From: Trachythela sp. YZ-2020
Taxonomy: Eukaryota > Cnidaria > Anthozoa > Malacalcyonacea > Clavulariidae
Assembly: GCA_016169945.1 (NCBI GenBank)
Contig: JADLSH010000013.1
Coordinates: 248,800-312,799, forward strand
Length of the DNA: 64,000 nucleotides
Direction: 5' to 3'
Below the pieces are notes generated by a model. It was not told the DNA's origin and made no database searches. It saw only the letters and a list, made by a program, of their open reading frames with translations. Every line of letters begins with the position of its first letter. Within the stretch, counting starts at the first letter, position 1. Made by a program: the position numbers and the translations under genes. Of this stretch, positions 34,958 to 45,975 are shown one piece after another.

Positions 34958-36906
34958 CGCGACGGCTGGCGGTCGACTCCTTCTGGTTATCATGAATTTG
35001 ATTTGAGGGGAACCGTTTGTCATTGAGTTTCCGGCTCAGCACGCAAAAACGTCATTAGTAAGGTATAACTCTAAGATCTGTTTATTATTACGAACGAACA
35101 ATATTTGTAACAGGAAATCCTCTATAAGAAAGTTGGACGTACTTCGTGAAGGGAAAAACAAAACAAACTAATCCACTCGACTAGAATATTTTTGATCAAG
35201 TTTAATACTTCTGAGCTTTGTATTCATAAACGCCGAGATAGCCAGATCTATACTCACCAAACTAACTATATTTATACTAGACAGCTTTGTCAGTTCTAAA
35301 CCGGTCTCCTTAGTCCAGTGTTACTGCAGGAGGATCTTGTACCTAAACTCACTTTTTTCGTGATGATTTAATAGCTCTATCAGAAATAAACTGGTCTCCG
35401 TATAGAGGTCCAGTAAGAGCCAATCCCTTCCAGTCCAACTAGAGCACTGACAACCTAATCTAATGTTGTTTCAACAACTTGTTATCAGGATGTGCCGAGT
35501 CGCACTGCTTGTTCTCAGCTTACTGATCAGTTGTCGACAAGGTTGTTGACTCGACAGGCTTGCTACAAGTTGTTCCAACACCAACAACTTATTATCGTCC
35601 TGCAATTCAATAACTTGTTACCAAGTTGTTACAAGGTTAGTGACAACCTTGTAGCAACTTCATAAAATGACAACATTGTTACAACTTGTTGAAAAGCTTG
35701 CTACAAGTCTGTTGCGAACACATCTTGGCGACAAAATGTCACATTTGGGTGCAGCATGTAAATAATGAGTTCCATCTCTAACATTGGGATTATTTTCACT
35801 GCAGTTTGGGAACGAAATGAGATCGTTTTCACGAATATGGTATAAATAACAATAACTCTATTATTTCAACATTACTTTTATTTATTCATGAAACCAGTTA
35901 CAAGTCTCAGTTTATGTGTTTATGTGCTATTAATAATGCAAGAAAGACAGGTCGACAAAAATATTGTTTGAAAGTGCCAAGTGCATGATTACGTAAGCGT
36001 AATTTATGTGCTAATAATGATTCATTGAATTACGATATGCCAGGTGAAATGTTCTGGCCATTACGTTTGTGTGCTTTTATTCTCGACCCAGCCATGGTTT
36101 GTCATTTCACGGTGCAGCTTGCTTGTCTTTCTTCAAACGAGGAGATTCTGTGAGCGAAATTGAGTGTCCTAAATCATTTCAATTCTCAACTAAACAATAA
36201 GATATATAGTATATACAAAATAGCTCAATCAGCTGCGTAGACTATAGAGGTAGTTAGAGGTCCAGGAATGGTGATTCTTCAGTATCGTTCTAGTGAACCG
36301 AAACTAATCTAACTGTATTTATACTAGATAGGCTCTATCAGTTCTTAACTGTTCTCCATAAAAGGTTTAGATGAGGTTATTTCTTATTGCTCCAGTGTTA
36401 AACGAGAGCGCAAAACCACCGCAAGTTTTAACTCCTGAGGTATGGAAAAGAAGGAATGAATAATTTGATAAAGAAACGCAGAATGTGAAATACACAAAGT
36501 GTTTTATGTGATTTATTTGTATACATAGTTAAACATTAATATTTTACGCTTTAAAACATTGACTTTTGTCACAATTTATGTTGTTCAAACCACTCATCCT
36601 CTATTTCCATCTCTCAGAAGTTTACACTTGCGATGACTTCCGTCTCGTTTGATCTGCATGGGCTTCACTATTGTGACACAAAAATAAGGTTTTCAACCTT
36701 CGTCTCCAAAGTGACGTTAAACAAGGCATTTGTAACATAGAATGCAAAAAATGAAATCAAAACACGAGCAATTAGAAAGTAGAGATATTATGCATCTGTC
36801 ACAAGAATAGCTAGTTATCAAAACGAAAAGTGATTTTTCAAACTTTCTAAAATCGTTGTTGTAAATAGGTATACTGTACCGGGCATTTGTAGAAAAGTTT
36901 AAAAAA

Positions 36907-38157
36907 TCACTGGTAACGGACACGACGGACGCGAGCTGGGAAAGTGCGACCTGGGTAACTGGGAAAACGGAAACGAAGACGTCCCAATGGTGCACGTTTG
37001 AACATGGCTGGTTCATCTTCGTCATTTGATGGATTCTCATTTACACTGTCCAAGGTGTTCTCTCTGAGTCTGAAGAATGAAGATATTTTAAGCCTAGTTA
37101 ATTTCAAAAACCTTTTACAGTGGATGCAGGTGTAGAATGATGTAACATATTAGTACATTACCGATAAAAAATATGGTTTGGTATGTTATGGTATGATATG
37201 TTTTGCAGTATGGCATAATATATGTACAACTAGTATTGTTCATGGTATGGTATGGTATGGTATGGTATGGTATGGTATGGTATGGTATGGTATGGTATGG
37301 TATGGTATGGTATGGTATGGTATGGTATGGTATGGTATGGTATGGTATGGTATGGTATGGTATGATATGATATGGTATGGTATGGTATGGTATGGTATGG
37401 TATGGTATGGTATGGTATGGTATGGTATGGTATGGTATGGTATGGTATGGTATGGTATGGTATGGTATGGTATGGTATGGTATGGTATGGTATGGTATTG
37501 TATGGTATGGTATGGTATTCTTCAGCGTGGTTTCAGACTAGTGTGGAATGACTGATGTGGTGTGGTATGGTAATGTATATGGTTTTGTGTGCTATTATAT
37601 TATATTATATATGATTCAGTTTGGCAGACAAACACTTTGCTTCACTTACGTTTCAACTAAAGAATTTAGATCAGACTCTTCGTCATCATCATCGTCATCG
37701 TTTTCAGTATTTTCAAGCGAATCAGATCTAAAGAGTGTATCGATTTTTTATGCTTGATAAATTTTAGAATACTATTGTCCTTATAAAAGGATTTTAGTCT
37801 TACTTTAAAGCTTGTTGTTTTCTCTTTCGAACAAGGGGTCATTTGTGTCTTAGTGTAGGTAGTAACTGCACAAGAGAACCTATTTAGTAGAACGCATCAT
37901 TTTTAATTTAGACGCCGTTATAATGAATAATTAGACTATCTTTAACTGAGAATAAAAATTAATATTTTTCAAAAGAAGTAATAGCCAGTGGTAATATTGA
38001 ATGAATAAAGTATACAAATGGCTTACAAGTCTTCGTCGTTCAATGCATCTTTCAAAGCTGATTCTCTAAAATCATCTTCGGTTTCTTCTGTGTGTCCAAC
38101 ACCAAGAAACACAGCACAGACTGCAATCAGCAAGCCTAGAATTGTCCAACACTTCAT
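36907..38157 (-). CDS. Secretory precursor of a 28-residue Arg-rich peptide, three-exon form
   Basis: Exon 1 (38157-38027): MKCWTILGLLIAVCAVFLGV plus acidic EETEDDFRESALKDALNDED. Exon 2 (37727-37650, 78 nt): acidic, SDSLENTENDDDDDDEESD. Exon 3 (37069-36907): LRENTLDSVNENPSNDEDEP, AMFKR, then a 28-residue end APLGRLRFRFPSYPGR through RVRRVRYQ with 8 Arg and no acidic residue. Donors GTAAGC and GTAAGT and acceptors TTTAG and TTCAG are intact, all phase 2, giving 123 residues. Compared with unit 5 the pro-region is nearly unchanged while the mature end differs, as expected for a diversifying defence peptide. Cleavage at Lys-Arg and an antimicrobial role are inferred. Confidence 0.8.
37242..37515. 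repeat. Pentanucleotide array in intron 2 of the unit 6 gene
   Basis: Nearly perfect atggt repeat over about 270 bp with a brief tatgatatgat interruption near 37362. Shorter than the unit 5 array and lacking the gtgct and atggc blocks. Confidence 0.95.
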
Positions 38158-38670
38158 CGCGATGGCTGACCGTCGACTCATTCTGGTTATCATGAAAGGT
38201 CTTTTTATTCAAATTTGATTTGAGGGGAACTGTACGTCATTGGGTTTCCGGCTCTGCTTATTATTACAGACGAACAATATTTGTAACAGGAAATCCTCTA
38301 TGAGAAAGTTGGACGCACTTCGCGAGGGGAAAAACAAAACAAACTAATCAACTCGCCCACACGGTCTACAATATTTTTGATCAAGTTTAATACTTCTTTG
38401 TATTCATAAACGAGACAACCAGATCTACTGTATACTCACCAAACTAACTATATTTATACTAGATAGCTTTGTCAGTTCTAAACTGGTCTCCTTAGAGGTC
38501 TTCAAGTAAGATCGATCTTCTATTGGTCCAGTGTTACTGCAGGAGGATCTTTTACCTAAACTCACTTTTTACGTACTGATTTAATAGCTCTATCAGTACT
38601 AAACTGGTCTCCGTAGAGGTCCAGTAAGAGCCTATCCCTTCCAGTCCAACTACAGCACTGAAAATATAAT

Positions 38671-39660
38671 CTAATGCTGTTTCAACAATTTGTTATCAGG
38701 CTGTGCCGAGTCGCACTGCTTGTGCTCAGCTTATACTGATCAGTTGTCGACAAGGTTGTTGACTCGACAGGCTTGCTACAAGATGTTCCAAAACCAATTA
38801 TTATCGTCCTGCAAATTCAACAACTTGTTGTCAAGTTGTTACAATGTTAGTGACAACCTTGTAGCAACTTGATAAAATGACAACCTTGTAGCAACTTGAT
38901 AAAATGACAACATTGTTAATTTGTTACAACTTGTTGACAAGCTTGCTACAAGTCTGTGGCGAACACTTCTTGTTGACAAAATGCGACATTTGGGTGTAGC
39001 ATATAAATAAGGAGTTCCATCTCTATTAACATTGGGATTATTTTCACTCCAGTTTGGGAACGAAGTGAGATCGTTTCCACGAATATGGTATAACATTACT
39101 TTTATTTATTAATGAAACCAGTTAAAAGTTTATGTGCCATTAATGATGCAAGAAAGACAGGTCGACAAAAATATTGTTTGAAAGTGCCAAGTGCATGATT
39201 ACGTAAGCGTACTTTATGTCCTAATAATGATTCATTGAATTATACGATATACCAGGTAAAATGTGCTGGCCATCACGTTTGGGTACTTTTATTCTCGACC
39301 GTGTGGCATGCCTTGCCTTGCCATGCCATGTGGGATGATTTGGTGTGGTATGGATTAGTATATGGTTTTGCGTGCTATTATATTATAATCCAACCTGAGA
39401 ATTAAATTTAATATTTTTTAAAATAAGTAGCTAATAGCCAGGGATAATATGGAATGAATAAAATACAAATAGCTACAAAGTCTTCTTCGTTGTCTTTCGA
39501 AGCCTATTCTCTAAAATCATCTTCGGTTTCTTTTGTGTGTCCAACATCACATAGCACAGACTGCAATCAGCAAGGCTAGAATTGTCCAACACTTCATCGT
39601 GATGGCTGTTTCGATTCTCTCTGGTTATGCGTAAACCGTACGTGCGCCTATAAAAGTGCG
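38671..39660. repeat. Array unit 7, truncated end of the array
   Basis: Normal unit start, but at about 39300 attctcgacc joins gtgtggcatgccttgcc, a remnant of the intron-2 pentamer array. Exons 3 and 2 have therefore been deleted. The array ends soon after the exon-1 relic. Confidence 0.8.
39478..39597 (-). pseudogene. Exon-1 relic of the peptide gene
   Basis: Starts intact (MKCWTILALLIAVCA from 39597) but a 9-bp replacement-type change brings in TGA two codons later. The downstream acidic part is shifted and the donor has changed from GTAAGC to GTAGCT. No exon 2 or 3 follows. Confidence 0.85.
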
Positions 39661-40089
39661 ACGTGTCAAAAATATAAAAAAATTCTTAGTTTAGCTTCGA
39701 TTGCGGAAAAATATCAAGATAAGCCCCACGCTTTCAAGTGTTTGTTTTGTTTTAAAATTCATTTCACGCAGCTAGCATGAGTTTAAATATCCTTCGGCAA
39801 AGTAATTAAAAAAATAGGTACGCTAAGCGTACATGTATCTTCTCATAGTGATGCCACAGTTGCCCATGAAGGAGTAATATTCAACAATAGGCAATTTCGT
39901 AATTACGGGCGCCATTTTGCAAAGGAAGCAAACACAATAAAGCAACAATAGCACGATTCTACTAGGGACAAATATTCCCATTGGGACGAGGTGTATATAA
40001 TTACTACGGCTGGCAGAGCCAAGGTTAAATATGCCTTCAAAATTGCAATATTTATAGTTATAATACAAGAAGAAAGAAAGACCTTCATT

Positions 40090-40681
40090 TACCAAGGTTT
40101 AATGGACCACACCAGTACAATAAACTGCCTGCCAATGTGAAAGAGACCTCTTCCTTTACTAGTTTTAAGCTCCATATCTGGAGGCATCAAATGGGCGTGG
40201 CATAGTCTAAAATGCATTGTGTATTGGTGACATTGTACATAAACATGTACTCATGTACATAACTACACAGGCTAATATAGAAACATAATACTATGTAAGA
40301 AGGTGCCAAAAGTGGCGAAGCACAAACGAGATCAGGTTCCATGCATGGTGCTCACCATTAGACATGACAGTACAAACAGAACAACAGAAATATAGAATAG
40401 AAAAAAGAAGAGAGAATGGAAAGCAAGAAGAACAGTAAATTAAGAGAGAGAAGAGATATAAAAACTGACATGGAAGTATTAGTCAGTCGTAATCAGTGAG
40501 TGAGAGCTAGGTAGGTCAGGAGTGATATTCCTAGACATAATTGCATGCTATTGTTTGTATTTTTCTATTTTTAAGTATTGTTACTTTTCCGTTATTTTTT
40601 TTTAATACAGGCCCCCAAGGAATACCAGCTATGTAGTTGATGAGGCCAGCCAGTTTAAATAAAATTATCCTATCCTATCCT
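40090..40681 (+). mobile_element. LINE 3' end with a TATCC tail
   Basis: The plus strand encodes a reverse-transcriptase C-terminus (GPHQYNKLPANVKETSSF, then TSFKLHIWRHQMGVA and TAG at 40203-40205). The 3' UTR ends aaataaaattatcctatcc with three TATCC repeats, a typical LINE 3' microsatellite. 5'-truncated. Confidence 0.78.
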
Positions 40682-41126
40682 AATGATGCACTTTATGGCA
40701 CTTTTGGCGGCAGTATTGGTATGTTGCAACCCTTGTTTAATCTGTGCTACATATGTTCAATAAGCTCAGACCGCCCTGGGCAGGGTATAATAAATTCTGC
40801 TAAGCGGTCGATGTTCTCCTAAGTAAGAACGTATTTTCTTCAAAGTGCCCGTACAATAAGGGCAGGTGGCCACTTTAAGAAACAAATATTGCATAAAGAT
40901 GACGACACAATATCCCTCATCCTCTCTGACTGGCAACTGAGTTCCTTCACTAAAAGAGGTGAATAAAGGATGGCATCTCAATTGATAGGCCTGCATGAAT
41001 CTTTTTGTTTTCTCCAAATACAGAACATATGAAAATTTCAATACTTACCCGACGTATATATATATACACATGAACTTGTCGCTAGCTCTTGGCAACTGAA
41101 CTCTGTTTTTTATTTCTTAAATATAA

Positions 41127-41272
41127 TACATAAATCTTTATTAATCCCTTTTTTGAGATTTTCTAGATCAGGTAGCCTGGCTGCCTGGCGCCTCCTCAGT
41201 TCTCCTCGCCCGCCTTTTGGGTGCTCCCCCGCGGGCAGACTGTCTGCCGTGCAGGCTCAGTCAGTTAAAGTT
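41127..41272. repeat. Dispersed GC-rich repeat, copy 1 of 3
   Basis: Begins cataaatctttattaatc and contains gtagcctggctgcctggc and cgggcagactgtctgccg, a small hairpin. Further copies at 41860-42005 and 43840-43980 start the two LicD duplication units. Confidence 0.8.
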
Positions 41273-41274
41273 CA

Positions 41275-41423
41275 GGGGCCGGTTGTATAAAAGTCTTAAC
41301 TACATTTTAACTACTCGTGTTGTGGTTAAATAGTAGTTAACTCTAAAATTCCCGATTCTGATTGGTTTACTTTCGCACTAACTATAGTTAACTTAATTAA
41401 CTACTTTTTATATAACCGGCCCC
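41275..41423. mobile_element. 149-bp MITE with GGGGCCGGTT ends
   Basis: Left end ggggccggttgtataaaa and right end tttttatataaccggcccc are inverse copies. The interior has repeated gttaactac-type words in both orientations. No coding capacity. Confidence 0.85.
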
Positions 41424-41850
41424 TGGTGCGGCCCGTTAAATCTACATTTCTTCGTGACCTTATAAGTAAAGAAACGAAAAGATTTATCCCCGGGGATAAG
41501 CCCTTCGCGAGAGGTACTAAATCGACTCCGCTATTAAGCTCGTGATTGGCTAAGATAAAGATTTTGTTTTTCCAATGCACACTTCAGAAGTTGAACTGTC
41601 AATATTTCATGTTGCACTGATAGTTTTTGATAAATTTTATAATTTATATACGGATTACGAAATAGGATTTCGTAAAGAATTGGTGCTTGAACAAGCCATG
41701 GCAGGATGCTTAATCGTGGTATTGTCATGCATGTTTGAATTCAGTGAAATAACGTTCTCCCAAACTCCCCCGCGTGTTTCTATATGACTGTATAGAGACA
41801 CGGAAAATTTTTTTATTTCTTAAATATAATATGTATTTGCTATTAGACGC

Positions 41851-43823
41851 GTTGCTACAGCTACATAAATCTTTATTAATCTTTCTTTTGAAATTTTCTA
41901 GTTCAGGTAGCCTGGCTGCCTGGTGCCTCCTCAGTTCGCCTCGCCCGCCTTTTGGGTGTCCCACCGCGGGCAGACCGTCTGCCGTGCAGGCTCAGTCAGT
42001 TAAAGTTTAATAAGCACTTTAATATGAATGTTTAAAGAATTGAATGTCATATTGGTAAGTGAACTTTCTATCTTTTCATTTGCACAACTCTTTTAGTTCA
42101 GTTTACAACAAAAGAAATGAAACGAAAACGCCACCAGAACATGACCAGATCATTGTAAAGACTAACACCTGTATGCTGAAAGCTCTCTCACACTCACACT
42201 CAAAGAATGGAGGTTCAATCTGAGCTTTCCTTGAGTGTCAGTGCTATTTGTGAATAGCTGGAGGGTGAGTAGTCACATGGTAAGGTACGGCACTAAACCT
42301 CCAGCTAGCGAAACAATTCGCCGCGAAAAAGTAGGATCGTTTTCTACTTTTTCGCGGCGAATTTTTTCGCTAGCCAATCACGTTGCCGAAATTTGTTTTC
42401 GCTTTGCTTCGCACGAACAAATTTGCCTGGTGGAGAAGGGGCTTTAGGCGTCAAGTGTGACGGCTGTTTTCACACATGCAGCCAAGGCAACTATGTATTA
42501 TATATTTTGCTATATATTAATTATATTATTATCGCTTCAAATTGTTATTGTAAAAACTAAAGTGCTATAATATGACGGTATCAATATTGTTAAAGTACAA
42601 AGTATCGATGAGAGTGCTTATTGTGCTGTTCTTTCTCTTTTACACTTGGATAACATGGCTTACGTACAACTATGCTGTACATAACGCAAACTTTCATTCA
42701 ACAGCTGAACTCGGTGATATTCATGGCGATATCATATTGAAATATCCAGTTACTTTTAGTACTAAGTTTCAGCTTGTTCGGTCAGGAAACTTGTACCAGA
42801 AAAATTATAGTAATATTACAACAAAGGATCTGGAGAAGATATCGTTTTGGAAGCAGCATTGAAGCCAGTTTTTAATCGAGGTAATAAACCCACAGCGGAA
42901 ACCATCTATGGCCCTGGATGTGGCGGTAACCCATTTCATCGACGTCTGCAGAAACTCTTAAGATATTGGATTAAATTAGTGATGCATAGGAACCTAGAAT
43001 ATTTCTTATGTTACGGCTCATTGCTAGGTTATCAACGTACTGGGGATTTTATACCTTACGACCACGATATAGATATATGTCTTCATGAAAAGGATTTCCA
43101 CGTTTAATAAAACTGGAATCCAAACGTCCAATCAAAGTAAGAGATAAACAACCTCACTTAATCATTCCTTGGAATGTTGCCAACGGAAAAAGAATGAATT
43201 GTAAAGGAGTTTTGGACACAAAGATGGACCCATGTTCAATTGTATCCCCGGCCGCTCGTATATAATACTAGGCCAGTACAATTTTCTTGATGTCTATCTA
43301 TACAAAAGGGCCCAGTCTACATTCCATATCCAGACATACAGTTTGACGGACGAGAGATAACCCCGATCAAATATTGTTCATTTGCAGGCATAAGAACGCG
43401 CTGTCCCAGTAACTCTGGTTCGCTCTTGATAAAATTTTATGGCAAAGGCTCTATCGACAAACCTCATCACGTTTGCAGGAATGGACAGTTTGTTGCGACA
43501 CGAGCAAATGTTACAGAAAGGAAATTGAAATGGCTTGTGGAAAAGATTAAAACTAAAAAAATTGAACGTAAATAGTATAAAGACTATGTTATTAATTTCA
43601 TAGAACCATGAGGAACCAAAGCTAAATTACAATGGGACTCTTTACCTTAACCAGACAATTATATTTTTAACTTTTAAGTTAAACAGAATTAAAATTATTA
43701 TTTCCAATAGCCAAGAATCGCCGGAACCTACGCCTGAACATGGGATGGGCTGTGAAATCCATAACTCAATTCGTTGAAACTCTGGGCTAAGCAAATTACT
43801 CTAAAAATCCCGATAACAAACAT
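41851..43823 (+). repeat. Tandem duplication, unit 1
   Basis: About 1.97 kb repeated immediately as 43824-45795. Both start ttgctacagctacataaat and include the GC-rich repeat, a hairpin (42300-42370; ctagcgaaacaattcgccgc and its inverse), and the LicD-like gene. Copies differ by point changes and mostly 1-base indels. Confidence 0.9.
42572..43575 (+). pseudogene. LicD/fukutin-like transferase, copy 1, frame broken several times
   Basis: Starts MTVSILLKYKVSMRVLIVLF, a type II membrane protein start with a hydrophobic segment at residues 13-33. A run of four T where copy 2 has five shifts the frame after DLEKIS (42850). The catalytic part then reads CYGSLLGYQRTGDFIPYDHD followed by IDICLHEKDF, the Asp-rich box of the LicD family of phosphosugar or phosphocholine transferases. 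Further differences from copy 2 (one C lost at about 43097, three bases at about 43208, two gained at about 43261, one A lost at about 43307) break the rest. It would act in the Golgi on a glycan. Several breaks are single bases in homopolymers, so assembly error is possible; the 2- and 3-base changes argue for real decay. Confidence 0.75.
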
Positions 43824-45795
43824 TGCTACAGCTACATAAATCTTTATTAATCTTTCTTATGAGATTTTCTAGTTCAGGTAGCCTGGCTTCCTGGTGCCTG
43901 CTCAGTTCGCCTCGCCCGTTTTTTGGGTGTCCCACCGCGGGCAGACCGTCTGCCGTGCAGGCTCAGTCAGTTAAAGTTTAATAAGCACTTTAATATGAAT
44001 GTTTAAAGAATTGAATGTCATATTGGTAAGTGAACTTTCTATCTTTTCATTTGCACAACTCTTTTAGTTCAGTTTACAACAAAAGAAATGAAACGAAAAC
44101 GCCACCAGAACATGACCAGATCATTGTAAAGACTAACACCTGTATGCTGAAAGCTCTCTCACACTCAAAGAATGGAGGTTCAATCTGAGCTTTCCTTGAG
44201 TGTCAGTGCTATTTGTGAATAGCTGGAGGGTGAGTAGTCACATGGTAATGTACGGCACTAAACCTCCAGCTAGCGAAACAATTCGCCGCGAAAAAGTGGG
44301 ATCGCTTTCTACTTTTCGCGGCGAAATTTTTCGCTAGCCAATCACGTTGCCGAATTTTTTTTTGCTTCGCTTCGCGCGAACAAATTCGCCTGGTGGAGAA
44401 GGGGCCTTAGGCGTCAAGTGCGACGGGTGTTTTCACACATGCAGCCAGGGCAACTATGTATTATATATTTTGCTATATATTAATTATATTATTATCGCTT
44501 CAAATTGTTATTGTAAAAACTAAAGTGCTATAATATGACGGTATCAATATTGTTAAAGTACAAAGTATCGATGAGAGTGCTTATTGTGCTGTTCTTTCTC
44601 TTTACACTTGGATAACTTGGCTTACGTACAACTATGCTGTACATAACGCAAACTTGCATTCAACAGCTGAACTGGGTGATATTCATGGCGATATCATATT
44701 GAAATATCCAGTTACTTTTAGTACTAAGTTTCAGCTTGTTCGGTCAGGAAACTTGTACCAGAAAATTATAGTAATATTACAACAAAGGATCTGGAGAAGA
44801 TATCGTTTTTGGAAGCAGCATTGAAGCCAGTTTCTAATCGAGGCAATAAACCCACAGCGGAAACCATCTATGGCCCTGGATGTGGCGGTAACCCATTTCA
44901 TCGACGTCTGCAGAAACTCTTAAGATATTGGATTAAATTAGTGATGCATAGGAACTTAGAATATTTCTTATGTTACGGCTCATTGCTAGGTTACCAACGT
45001 ACTGGGGATTTTATACCTTACGACCACGATATAGATATATGTCTTCATGAAAAGGATTTCCCACGTTTAATAAAACTGGAATCCAAACGTCCAATCAAAG
45101 TAAGAGATAAACAACCTCACTTAATCATTCCTTGGAGTGTTGCCAACGGAAAAAGAATGAATTGTAAAGGAGTTTTGGTGGACACAAAGATGGACCCATG
45201 TTCAATTGTATCCCCGGCCGCTCGTATAATACTAGGCCAGTACAATTTTCTTGATGTCTATCTATACAAAAAGGGCCCAGTCTACATTCCATATCCAGAC
45301 ATACAGTTTGACGGACGGGAGATAACCCCGATCAAATATTGTTCATTTGCAGGCATAATAACACGCTGTCCCAGTAACTCTGGTTCACTCTTGATTAAAT
45401 TTTATGGCGAAGGTTCTATCGACAAACCTCATCACGTTTGCAGGAATGGACAGTTTGTTGCGACACGAGCAAATGTTACAGAAAGGAAATTGAAATGGCT
45501 TGTGGAAAAGATTAAAACTAAAAAAATTGAACGTCAATAGTATAAAGACTATAAAGTTATTAATTTCATGGAACCATGACGAACCAAAGTTAATATCTTA
45601 CAATGGGACTCTTTACCTTAACCAGACAATTAAATTTTTAGCTTTCAAGTTAAATATAATTAAAATTATTATTTCCAATGGCCAAGAATCGCCGGAACCT
45701 ACGCCTGAACATGGGATGGGCTGTGAAATCCATAACTCAATTCGTCGAAATTCTGGGCTAAGCAAATTACTCCTAAGAATCCCGATAATAAACGC
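43824..45795 (+). repeat. Tandem duplication, unit 2
   Basis: Direct copy of 41851-43823, joined head to tail. The hairpin recurs at about 44268-44340. Confidence 0.9.
44535..45540 (+). CDS. LicD/fukutin-like transferase, copy 2
   Basis: The catalytic part (from about 44809 to the TAG at 45538-45540, at least 243 codons) is open: ETIYGPGCGGNPFHRRLQK, CYGSLLGYQRTGDFIPYDHD and IDICLHEKDF, then LIIPWSVANGKRMNC and GQYNFLDVYLYKKGPVYIP. YDHDID is the metal-binding Asp box of LicD-type transferases, and CYGSLLGYQRTGD is the usual preceding block. The N-terminal part starts at 44535 (MTVSILLKYK) but loses one T after LFFLF and one A near the copy 1 NYSNITT position. Both sites are homopolymers and intact in copy 1. 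Either these are sequencing indels in a live gene of roughly 330 residues with a signal anchor, or a real early break. Fukutin-type relatives modify glycans in the Golgi; the substrate here is unknown. Confidence 0.72.
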
Positions 45796-45858
45796 CATAA
45801 AGTTACAAACTACCGCCAGCCGACAATTTTATATAAATAAAATTAAAAAATTCCGAAG

Positions 45859-45975
45859 AATAATGTCATCTTGAAATTCAAAATATGAATAGTACAAGAC
45901 GAGTTTATCAAACTGTAAATTTTCAACTTTATTTCAAAGTCATCATCGGATAGAATCATATCAGATATCCTGTGC
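45859..45975. repeat. Short dispersed repeat shared with 51748-51855
   Basis: Both contain gaataatgtcat, gaaattcaaaat, acaagacgagttt and aaagtcatcatc in order. No coding content. Confidence 0.65.

Larger units (their letters stand above)
31426..35458. repeat. Array unit 5 (three-exon peptide gene)
   Basis: Starts with ctgtttcaacaactttttat and ends before the same module at 35459. Carries the complete gene at 33056-34957. Private insertion: 34158-34585. Confidence 0.85.
35459..38670. repeat. Array unit 6 (three-exon peptide gene)
   Basis: Closest relative of unit 5 by the shared exon 2, shared intron array and matching flanks, but without the insertion at 34158. Also lacks the LINEs and MITEs of blocks A and B. 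Confidence 0.85.

Noticed and set aside
37178..37555. 125-codon frame of repeated MVWYG
   Set aside because: Same artefact in the second intron array.
45500..45874. 124-codon frame overlapping the end of LicD copy 2
   Set aside because: Mostly 3' UTR of the LicD gene in another frame; the homologous part of copy 1 does not keep it open.
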